Of a DNA stretch of 22,968 bases, positions 1 through 6,356 are shown piece after piece. Position 1 is the first letter of the stretch, and each line of letters begins with the position of its first letter. The notes under the pieces were generated by a model. It did not search any database and had not been told where the DNA came from. It saw only the letters and a list, made by a program, of their open reading frames with translations. The position numbers were made by a program, and so were the translations under genes. Origin of the DNA: Bacteroidales bacterium UBA6229 (lineage in GTDB: Bacteria > Bacteroidota > Bacteroidia > Bacteroidales > F082). The DNA lies in NCBI GenBank assembly GCA_002440975.1, contig DJWN01000115.1, forward strand, positions 1 through 22,968, given 5' to 3'.

Positions 1-465
1 ACGCTTGTTGAAGCTTGTCGCAGATCAATCCAAATTGAATACACTTCCATTGATGCGTTTCCCTTAAGCCCTGAAAACGCAGCTCAATTAAATTTTACTC
101 AATTAACTGAATTTGAAACTTTTAAAACGGAATTCATTGCATTTCACAGGGAGGCCGGGATTGAACAAACATTTGGGAATGGTTTGTTTAAATTGAAAAG
201 AATCCTAATTGATTTGCTTGATTTCGAACCGGTTGAAAGGTATTTCGACTTGATTTATTTTGACGCTTTCAGCCCCAATGTGCAGCCTGAACTTTGGAGC
301 AGGCAGGTCTTTGCAAAACTTTATGAAGCCCTGAAACCAGGAGGTATCTTAGTTACTTACAGCTCAAAAGGTGTGGTAAAAAATGCCTTGCGCGACAGTG
401 GTTTTACGATCGAGCGATTAGCCGGCCCTCCGGGGAAGCGACATGTTCTAAGGGCTTTTCGCTAA
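1..465 (+). CDS. mnmD: tRNA 5-methylaminomethyl-2-thiouridine methyltransferase MnmD, C-terminal part (5' end outside the window)
   Basis: The open frame runs from base 1 without a start codon, so only the last 154 codons are present. The visible part matches the C-terminal half of the SAM-dependent MnmD/MnmC(m) (DUF752) fold: YFDAFSPNVQPELW is the family's substrate and catalytic motif, KPGGILVTYSSKG the late strand, and GPPGKRHVLRA the conserved tail. In this family the enzyme makes the last methylation of the wobble uridine (nm5s2U to mnm5s2U) in tRNA; Bacteroidota usually carry this domain without the FAD oxidase half of MnmC. The first residues of the window (SIDAFPLSPENAAQLN) also fit the family. 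The gene ends normally with TAA. A decayed copy of a related 3' end lies 4.2 kb downstream. Identity is firm; activity cannot be judged from a partial gene. Confidence 0.9.
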   Translation, partial: TLVEACRRSIQIEYTSIDAFPLSPENAAQLNFTQLTEFETFKTEFIAFHREAGIEQTFGNGLFKLKRILIDLLDFEPVERYFDLIYFDAFSPNVQPELWSRQVFAKLYEALKPGGILVTYSSKGVVKNALRDSGFTIERLAGPPGKRHVLRAFR

Positions 466-851
466 TACAATTGCAATTTCCCTATTTTTTACATTTTATA
501 CTCTAAAACAAAAAGTTTTCTTAATATTGTACTTACTAACAATAATGCAAATGCCTATCGGAATTCTCAGACAGATTTCTAAAGATAATAATAGTAGGAT
601 TAACTTAAATATTTCATTGAGGGTTTTCTTGTTAGTAGGTTATTTTTACTCACTTTCCCTAAACTTGGTTTTTTACACAAAATATCAAACTTATTGTGAT
701 TCCAAATATATTTTTAAAATTGGGAAAAATAAATTTGATATACATAGCCACTTCCGAAATGCAGGTTGGCGTGAAGTGGCGTTTTATAAATTAAGTACTT
801 TTAACTTGCACAATTATTAAAGTTTTAATATTTATTTCAAAATTTAAAATC
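466..851. other. A+T-rich intergenic stretch without a convincing gene
   Basis: These 386 bases between mnmD and the small peptide gene are very rich in A+T. A 97-codon frame (527-820) opens with TTG, has no recognisable domain and has the look of chance reading, so I do not call it. An inverted repeat with 8-bp arms (747-754 and 773-780, GCCACTTC/GAAGTGGC) with an 18-base loop is followed by GTTTTAT and could be a weak terminator or a leader structure. TACTTTTA at 796-803 is one base from the Bacteroidota -7 box TAnnTTTG and could drive the peptide gene, but no -33 TTTG is seen at the right distance. Confidence 0.5.
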
Positions 852-1049
852 ATGAAAAAAGGATTTATTTTTCTAGCTGTATTGGGCTTATTTATTTTCG
901 CATCACCCAAAATTGTAGATGCAGCAGCGCAACCATGTCATACTGCAGTTATGACTTGCCCTTATGGTACACAACATACTGTTTACTATTGCGGAGCTGG
1001 AGATTGGTGGGCATGGGCAGATATATTATGCGATGTGCCAATTAGTTAA
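852..1049 (+). CDS. small secreted four-cysteine peptide (hypothetical)
   Basis: The 65-residue product begins with a clear Sec signal peptide: MKK, then a hydrophobic core (about residues 5-18), then a probable cut near the DAAA stretch at residues 24-27. The mature part of about 40 residues has four cysteines (PCH, TCP, YCG, LCD), enough for two disulphides, and an aromatic cluster GDWWAWAD. ATG follows an A-rich leader typical of Bacteroidota. It is the first gene of a + strand set with a GLPGLI protein and a large outer-membrane barrel protein, separated from them by a strong terminator-like hairpin. The size, signal and Cys-rich tail recall the small NVEALA-type peptides of Bacteroidetes, but no NVEALA motif is present. 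No function can be assigned from sequence. The signal peptide and the paired cysteines make chance coding unlikely. Confidence 0.75.
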   Translation: MKKGFIFLAVLGLFIFASPKIVDAAAQPCHTAVMTCPYGTQHTVYYCGAGDWWAWADILCDVPIS

Positions 1050-1063
1050 AGTTTACATCAAAT

Positions 1064-1118
1064 AACTAACAAATGGACGGTGGTATTTTATCTGTCCATT
1101 TGTTGGTTGCATTTTTTT
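1064..1118 (+). terminator. strong intrinsic terminator or attenuator after the peptide gene
   Basis: Bases 1064-1078 pair with 1094-1108 over 15 bp with a single T-G wobble and a 15-base loop, and a run of seven T (1112-1118) follows three bases later. It begins 15 bases after the peptide's stop codon and ends 30 bases before the GLPGLI start. It would cut the long mRNA so that the peptide message is made in excess over the two membrane genes, or be read through conditionally. Confidence 0.85.
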
Positions 1119-1148
1119 CTAATTCAAATACTTATTAAATAAAACAAG

Positions 1149-2009
1149 ATGTATAATTTCATGAACAAAATAGTACTCGTTCGCTATATAGGTTTCCTGT
1201 TTCTATCTGTAATATCTATACCCTCATTTGCCCAGACCATATTTCATTTCCCTAAAGAAAACATTGAATTGGTTGAACATATCGTTACCTATTCTTTGGA
1301 ATTTCAGGAAGATTCTATGCATCAAAACTTTAAACGGCAAGAGGATATGCTGCTCTTTATTGGTTCAACGGTAAGTAGATTTGTAAGTTATAATTATTTT
1401 ATAGGCGATAGCATGGCACGCACGGCTACTTCACAAGAAGATTTTCAAAGAATTGCATCTGACAGATCAAATCCTCTGCCTATTGTAAGGTTTCGCTATG
1501 AGATTTTCAAAAATTATCCAAAAGACAAACAAACCTTTATTGATAGTGTTTTAGGAAGCGGTAAGTTTAAATTTGAGGAGGATATTGGCCTATTCAAATG
1601 GGAATTACTTAATGAAACTGCAATTATTTCCGGCTTTAAAGCTCAAAAAGCCACTACGGACTTTGGAGGAAGAACATGGGTTGCATGGTTTAGTACTGAA
1701 ATTCCGTATAACGACGGACCCTATAAATTCAATGGTTTGCCCGGGCTAATTGTTAAGATTTACGACACGCGTTTGCATTACTCATTCGAGTTTGTATCCA
1801 TTAAGAAACCTGGATATGATCTTTTTATCGGATTTCCGGAATTTGATTATATTGAGTGTTCAAAAAAAGAGTATTTTAAGGCAAAGGATGCCATGCGCGA
1901 CAATATAATTAGCCATGCAAAAACAGCCGGTCTTAATAGCGAGGTTCAGCAAAAGGTTGCCAAATTGATGGAGCGACGTAACAATCCTATTGAATTAAGT
2001 AGGAAATAA
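1149..2009 (+). CDS. GLPGLI family secreted protein
   Basis: The 286-residue product carries the defining block of the GLPGLI family (TIGR01200): GGRTWVAWFSTEIP, then GPYKFNGLPGLI at residues 190-201, after a FKWELLNET segment. The family is essentially confined to Bacteroidota; its members are exported and their biochemical role is not known to me. A Sec signal peptide ends near FAQ (residues 27-29). The fifth residue is also ATG (1161) and gives a more compact signal peptide starting MNKIVLVRY, so either start is possible. The stop is 11 bases before the ATG of the beta-barrel gene, so the two are almost certainly co-transcribed. Many GLPGLI genes sit beside a TonB-receptor-like gene as here, which suggests a shared envelope task. 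Confidence 0.88.
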   Translation: MYNFMNKIVLVRYIGFLFLSVISIPSFAQTIFHFPKENIELVEHIVTYSLEFQEDSMHQNFKRQEDMLLFIGSTVSRFVSYNYFIGDSMARTATSQEDFQRIASDRSNPLPIVRFRYEIFKNYPKDKQTFIDSVLGSGKFKFEEDIGLFKWELLNETAIISGFKAQKATTDFGGRTWVAWFSTEIPYNDGPYKFNGLPGLIVKIYDTRLHYSFEFVSIKKPGYDLFIGFPEFDYIECSKKEYFKAKDAMRDNIISHAKTAGLNSEVQQKVAKLMERRNNPIELSRK

Positions 2010-2020
2010 TTAGTGAATGA

Positions 2021-4645
2021 ATGAGATCATTCTTTCTATTTTTCGTTTTTTATTTTTTGTTAAATAACATTTTCAGCCAAATTATACTGAGCGGGAAAAT
2101 TATAAACAGCGATGAAGAATCTATACCATATATCAATATTCTGATTTATGAATTGGATGAATCTGTTGTGATTGGTTTTGGAGTTTCCAACCTGGATGGA
2201 CAGTTTTCAATTGAACTAACCACAAGTGCAGACAGTTTGCGCATAGAAACAAGTGCCATACATTACAAAAGAGAAAAACGAGAAATCGCCAATCACACAC
2301 AGGAAATACCTTTTATTTTAGAAGTTGACGAAAAAACCCTAGAAACATTTACTTTAAGGGCTTCTCCAATCGAACGTAGAGGAGATACCTTGAGCTTTTT
2401 GGTAGATGCATTTACCGCAAAAAGTGATCGATCAATTGCCGATGTTTTGCGCAAAATGCCGGGTATTGAAGTTGAAACAAACGGTCAAATACTTTATCAG
2501 GGACTACCAATACAGAAATTTTATATCGAAGGTCTCGATTTGATGGATGGGCGTTATGCGATGGTAAGCAATAATTTACCGCATCAATCGGTGGCCACAA
2601 TTGAAGTATATGAAAATCATCAACCTATTCGAATCCTTGAAGAAAAAGTAGTTTCACAACAGGCATCACTGAATTTAAAATTAAATCAGGATGTTACCAC
2701 CACCGGAAAAGCAATTTTAGGGACAGGATTCACGCCCTTTTTATTGGATGTAAATATTACACCAATGACCTTTACACGTAAGTTTCAATTTGTTGCATCC
2801 TATCAAACAAATAATATTGGGAAAGACGCATCAACACAACTTACAAGTCACTTGCCTGATGAGTTCCGAAAAAGCCTGAATCATCCGAACGAAACACCTG
2901 AATTGTTAAATATTCAAACATTGAATCCTCCTTATGATTTTGACCCTACATTATACCTGAAAAATAATATTCATTTATTGAATCTCAATGCACTCACAAA
3001 GTTGAACAACAATTTGCAGCTGCGTTCAAATTTACACTATATCACTGATTTTCAACAAGAGCGAGCCAGTGCTTCTCATACAATATTTACACCTGAAGAC
3101 ACGGTTACTTTTAACGAAAACTTTTATAATGAGTACACTAGCAACTATTTACAAGCTGTTTTTACATTAAGCAGGAATGTGAAGTCGAATTTTTTGGAAA
3201 ATAAACTATGTTTTAAATCAAACTGGAATAGTAGTTTTGGGTTGTTGAGCAATAATAGTGAACAAATCTCTCAAAAGCTTAAATCACCGGCGAAAAGTAT
3301 TTCAAACGATTTGCACTCAATTTATCCTCTTGGCAAAAAGCTCATTGAGATTAGGTCATATATTTCTTATGACGAAAATCCGCATCAACTTCAAATCAAT
3401 CCCGGGGTATTTCCCAATATTTTAAATGATGAGATTGCTTACGAAAACAGCCTTCAAACTGTTGAATTGAAAAGGTTTTATACAGAAAATTCTATCGGAA
3501 TGGTTTACACATTTAAAGGCATTGTTATTAGCCCAAAGGCTGGTTTTATAATAAGACAACAAACACTGCAATCAATATTACGGGTTGATGACTTACAAGT
3601 ATCATCAGGTTTTGAAAATGATCAAAATATCTTTAATTCACAAGCCTTCTTGCAAACTGAAATACAATATCGAAAAAGAGCACTTACCATCAATTTTAAT
3701 TTACCGCTTATATATCAAACCTTAACAATCGATGATCAAATTAACAATCTGGGTCAGGATATAAACCGTACTTTTTTAAAACCTCGTCTTTTTGTCAACT
3801 ACAAATTAAAAGGCTTTTGGGAAGCCTCAGCTTCATGGAGCTATTCAAACAATTTTGGAGAATTAGATGGAGTTTATTATGGTTTTCTCCTCAAATCGTA
3901 TCGAAATTTAAGTCAAAATAATGCACCTATCGCTATCAATTTAAAAAACAATTTAGGTGTTCAATTAAAGTATTCTAACGCGATAATATCATTCTTCCAT
4001 TCATCAAGTTTCTTATACGTCAAATTACGTAGCAATCTACTCTATAACAGCTTAATTAATGAGTTTGGAGCTTCAGTAATTGAGGCAGTTGAGTATCCAA
4101 ATCAGGGACAATATATCAGTTTTAAAGCAAATACAAGTAAATATTATTCAGCTATACGCTCGACATTTAGTTTACGTTTGGGTGCAAGCCAACAGGAAGG
4201 AATGGTATTGATGAATGCTGAAATCTTTAATACCATCAATCGCTTTTATCAATTTAGTCCTCATGTTTTATACCGCTTTAAAAATTGGTTCAACATTGAA
4301 TATGGTTTGAATTTACATTATTTTCAAAATGTAATTGCTGATAATAATGATGATAACACCAAAATGTTAACTCAAAAGATGAACCTATTTGTGTATCCAA
4401 AATCGAATCAAATGCTGAGTTTGGCTGTAGATTATCACGAATATAAAAGAAAGCAGTCCTATTTTCTGGACATTATATATCGATATAGCTTTAGCAAACG
4501 CAAAATTGATTTAGAAATGAAATACTTAAATATTCTTAACACAAAAAACTATACGACCTATCAGGCTTTCACGAACTCAATAATTGAATCGACATACGAA
4601 TTAAACCCAAGCCGCTTCCTTATTTCAATAAATTTTGCTTTTTAA
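2021..4645 (+). CDS. outer-membrane beta-barrel protein, TonB-dependent-receptor-like, with N-terminal CarboxypepD_reg-like domain
   Basis: The 874-residue product starts with a signal peptide (about residues 1-20, ending FSQ). Next comes a carboxypeptidase-regulatory-like beta-sandwich (about 22-110: LSGKIINSDEESIPYINI). A plug-like segment follows at about 120-230, with SIADVLRKMPGIEVETNGQI, YQGLPIQKFYIEGLDLMDGR and a VATIEVYENHQPIRIL stretch. The rest is long alternating beta-strand sequence ending in phenylalanine (INFAF), as expected for a barrel inserted by BAM. Length and order fit the SusC/TonB-receptor-related proteins of Bacteroidota. No clear TonB box can be seen before the plug, so energy coupling is uncertain. 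It lies 11 bases after the GLPGLI gene and most likely works with it. Whether it imports a ligand or exports the upstream peptide cannot be told from sequence. Confidence 0.88.
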   Translation: MRSFFLFFVFYFLLNNIFSQIILSGKIINSDEESIPYINILIYELDESVVIGFGVSNLDGQFSIELTTSADSLRIETSAIHYKREKREIANHTQEIPFILEVDEKTLETFTLRASPIERRGDTLSFLVDAFTAKSDRSIADVLRKMPGIEVETNGQILYQGLPIQKFYIEGLDLMDGRYAMVSNNLPHQSVATIEVYENHQPIRILEEKVVSQQASLNLKLNQDVTTTGKAILGTGFTPFLLDVNITPMTFTRKFQFVASYQTNNIGKDASTQLTSHLPDEFRKSLNHPNETPELLNIQTLNPPYDFDPTLYLKNNIHLLNLNALTKLNNNLQLRSNLHYITDFQQERASASHTIFTPEDTVTFNENFYNEYTSNYLQAVFTLSRNVKSNFLENKLCFKSNWNSSFGLLSNNSEQISQKLKSPAKSISNDLHSIYPLGKKLIEIRSYISYDENPHQLQINPGVFPNILNDEIAYENSLQTVELKRFYTENSIGMVYTFKGIVISPKAGFIIRQQTLQSILRVDDLQVSSGFENDQNIFNSQAFLQTEIQYRKRALTINFNLPLIYQTLTIDDQINNLGQDINRTFLKPRLFVNYKLKGFWEASASWSYSNNFGELDGVYYGFLLKSYRNLSQNNAPIAINLKNNLGVQLKYSNAIISFFHSSSFLYVKLRSNLLYNSLINEFGASVIEAVEYPNQGQYISFKANTSKYYSAIRSTFSLRLGASQQEGMVLMNAEIFNTINRFYQFSPHVLYRFKNWFNIEYGLNLHYFQNVIADNNDDNTKMLTQKMNLFVYPKSNQMLSLAVDYHEYKRKQSYFLDIIYRYSFSKRKIDLEMKYLNILNTKNYTTYQAFTNSIIESTYELNPSRFLISINFAF

Positions 4646-4665
4646 AGTTCGGCTAATCAAATAGA

Positions 4666-4790
4666 GACAAGTTTAATAGTCTAATAAACACCTTGCTAAT
4701 AAACACCTTGAGATCGGCAGGTTTTACAGTTCAACGGCTTCCGTTTCCACTCAGCAAAAGACATGTTATCAGGGAGTTGAAGTTGTATAT
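4666..4790 (+). pseudogene. relic of the 3' end of an mnmD gene
   Basis: Reading + frame from 4702 gives NTLRSAGFTVQRLP and then SKRHVIREL, which lines up with NALRDSGFTIERLA and GKRHVLRAF at the end of the intact gene at 1-465. The conserved GPPGKRH has decayed to FPLSKRH, the normal stop is lost, and the frame runs on into the end of the acylphosphatase gene. The upstream part (from about 4666) contains a tandem 15-base duplication. Only about the last 25-40 codons of the gene survive. At DNA level the two copies are clearly diverged, so this is not a recent duplicate of the intact gene. Confidence 0.75.
4681..4710. repeat. two tandem copies of a 15-base unit
   Basis: CTAATAAACACCTTG occurs twice head to tail (4681-4695 and 4696-4710) with no mismatch. 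It lies inside the decayed mnmD end and keeps its frame (five codons). It looks like a recent replication-slippage duplication in sequence no longer under selection. Confidence 0.9.
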
Positions 4791-4796
4791 ACATTG

Positions 4797-5072
4797 TTAC
4801 CTGATCTCAAACTTTGTATAATTGTACGGCGGCATTGTATAATATTTCACTTCCTGTACTCGCGCCCACGAAGGACCAGTATGGCACCACAATATAAACT
4901 CGTTGAGTGCAGCTTCGTCACCTTCTGCTTCTATAAACACGCTGCCGTCTGATTTGTTTTTTACATAGCCAGTCAACCCAAGTTCGTTGGCTTTTTGCCG
5001 GGTGTAATAGCGAAATCCAACACCTTGCACCCTTCCAAAAATCTGTATTTGAATGGCCATTAATTCTTTCAT
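4797..5072 (-). CDS. acyP: acylphosphatase
   Basis: The 91-residue product is a full-length acylphosphatase, which hydrolyses carboxyl-phosphate bonds such as that of acetyl phosphate in the cytoplasm. The first signature GRVQGVGFRYYTRQKA holds the catalytic Arg (in GFR), and GYVKNKSDGSV holds the catalytic Asn (in VKN); FIEAEG follows. ATG at 5072 lies two bases after the stop of the preceding gene; ATG at 5060 (MAIQIQIFGRVQ) gives a length nearer the family norm and is equally possible. It is the last gene of a five-gene minus-strand operon. Confidence 0.95.
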   Translation of the reverse strand: MKELMAIQIQIFGRVQGVGFRYYTRQKANELGLTGYVKNKSDGSVFIEAEGDEAALNEFILWCHTGPSWARVQEVKYYTMPPYNYTKFEIR

Positions 5073-5074
5073 GA

Positions 5075-5644
5075 TTATGGCATTAATCTTTTCATTACCA
5101 ACTCGTTAATCTTTTTAAAAAGCTGTTCAGGTTCCAGTGCGCGCCAGTTGAAGCCATCAAATTTTCCGCCAAAAGCCAGGTAATAATCCAGTCGGGCTCT
5201 GACGAACTCATCTACTACATGGTCTCTGAAATTAAGGCAAACTATCCAGCCATCTTCCAGATTATCAAACCATTCCTGGTAATAATCATCTCCATCTGCA
5301 TGAAAATTTAAGATGTTCTCGCCAATCAGGATAAAATGAATGATTCCCTGATCCAACATATCTTCAATCACATTTCTGTAGAAAAACATGATGTCGTTAT
5401 AAAGCAAATCATTCCATTCGCCAAGTAATTCAATTACAGCGTATTGCAAATTGTAGTCGCATTGTAAAACTTTCAGATAAAGCGTTGCCGAACCAAACTC
5501 ATCCCATTGAGGATGAATCAGATAATTGTAAACAGCATGGCTGCAGTAGATTTCACTATAGCTTCTCCCTTGAAAGGGTGAGCGGCTGTCGTCGGCTGCA
5601 ACATAAAGATGTCGCCAATTATAAAAAGGCTCAAGTTCATGCAT
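5075..5644 (-). CDS. hypothetical acidic/aromatic protein in the crcB-acyP operon
   Basis: I do not recognise the family. The product, 189 residues from the ATG at 5644, is cytoplasmic by appearance (no signal or membrane segment). It is rich in Asp, Tyr, Trp and Phe, for instance HADGDDYYQEWFDNLEDGW and NWRHLYVAADDSRSPFQG. The frame can be extended three codons to a TTG at 5653, but that would overlap crcB by eight bases. The ATG lies one base after the crcB stop and is the better start. It is followed two bases later by acylphosphatase, so it is tightly embedded in the operon. An aromatic/acidic pattern of this sort can occur in small globular immunity-like or scaffold proteins, but that is not evidence of a role. 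Confidence 0.85.
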   Translation of the reverse strand: MHELEPFYNWRHLYVAADDSRSPFQGRSYSEIYCSHAVYNYLIHPQWDEFGSATLYLKVLQCDYNLQYAVIELLGEWNDLLYNDIMFFYRNVIEDMLDQGIIHFILIGENILNFHADGDDYYQEWFDNLEDGWIVCLNFRDHVVDEFVRARLDYYLAFGGKFDGFNWRALEPEQLFKKINELVMKRLMP

Positions 5645-5645
5645 A

Positions 5646-6032
5646 TCAGGCAAAAAGTTTTATCATGTAGAATCCTAATCCGCATAAAAGCAGTCCTAAT
5701 ACATTGTTTAAAAGCAAATTAATCAGCAACCATCTGAATTGTCCCTGATTGAGCAGATAAAAACTATCGTATGCAAAGGCCGAAAAAGTAGTGAAGCTGC
5801 CCAAAACACCCAGCACAAGGAAGAACCTTAAAGCTGGTGTAAGTGCAAGCTTTTCCATCGATCCCCAGACCAAACCAATTAAAAATGAACCAATCAAATT
5901 CACAAGTAAAGTTCCCCAGGGCAAATGCTGATTAAGGTATTTATCTGCAAACTGATATACCAGGTATCGTAAAACTGTTCCCAGACTTCCTCCTGCGGCA
6001 AGTAATAAGATTTGATTTCCGAAATCCGACAT
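5646..6032 (-). CDS. crcB: CrcB/FluC fluoride channel
   Basis: The product is a four-helix membrane protein of about 128 residues, the usual CrcB length. It has the family motifs AAGGSLGTVLRYLVYQ in helix 1, GTLLVNLIGSFLIGL in helix 2 and GVLGSFTTFSAFAYDS in helix 3, with the pore Asn and the Phe/Thr/Ser track. As a dual-topology dimer it lets fluoride leave the cytoplasm. The ATG at 6032 shares one base with the stop of the DUF493 gene (TGATG), a mark of translational coupling; a GTG one codon upstream is less likely. I see no fluoride riboswitch ahead of it, in keeping with its place inside an operon. Confidence 0.95.
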   Translation of the reverse strand: MSDFGNQILLLAAGGSLGTVLRYLVYQFADKYLNQHLPWGTLLVNLIGSFLIGLVWGSMEKLALTPALRFFLVLGVLGSFTTFSAFAYDSFYLLNQGQFRWLLINLLLNNVLGLLLCGLGFYMIKLFA

Positions 6033-6349
6033 CACACTGCAAATTTTATCTCTTTTATTCCTTCTAGTCCTGCGTAAAGTGCCTTCATCTGAGGTTCGTC
6101 GATCAGCGTTACTTTATATCTCAGACTGGTATAATTCCCTTTGGAACTGGGCTTTTCCGATAGAAAAGTAAAGGGAATGCTGTGACGACTGAACAGGCTT
6201 TCCAGTTCATTTCTCAATTCATTTTTAGGCCGCGAAAGCTCAAGGATAACCTTTAGTTCATAAGAAACAGGAAATATAATCTTATCCTTTTGTGGCAAAG
6301 CTTTTGAGCTTCCGTTTTTTCCGTTTAGGTGTAGTTTTTTCAATTTCAA
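6032..6349 (-). CDS. DUF493 (YbeD-like) family protein
   Basis: The C-terminal 80 residues follow the YbeD/DUF493 pattern: a FPVSYELKVILE strand, a helix, then KPSSKGNYTSLRYKVTL and a final helix and strand (LEGIKEIKFAV). This makes a small ferredoxin-like alpha/beta fold that resembles regulatory ACT-like domains. The exact role is unknown. The frame has no ATG at its start: TTG at 6349, seven bases after the LpxR stop, is the only plausible start, with a basic 25-residue leader before the domain. It is coupled to crcB by the TGATG overlap. Confidence 0.85.
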   Translation of the reverse strand: MKLKKLHLNGKNGSSKALPQKDKIIFPVSYELKVILELSRPKNELRNELESLFSRHSIPFTFLSEKPSSKGNYTSLRYKVTLIDEPQMKALYAGLEGIKEIKFAV

Positions 6350-6356
6350 AGTCTAT

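Noticed and set aside
747..780. Inverted repeat that could be an integron attC-type site
   Set aside because: The expected GTTRRRY/RYYYAAC core pair is missing and no integron integrase is present. I keep it only as a possible weak terminator.
527..820. 97-codon open frame before the small peptide gene
   Set aside because: It opens with TTG, has no recognisable motif or signal, lies in strongly A+T-rich sequence and contains the 747-780 inverted repeat. Chance reading is the simpler view.
4797..6032. Fluoride riboswitch controlling crcB
   Set aside because: crcB starts inside an operon with a one-base overlap to the gene before it, leaving no leader, and I saw no riboswitch fold ahead of lpxR.
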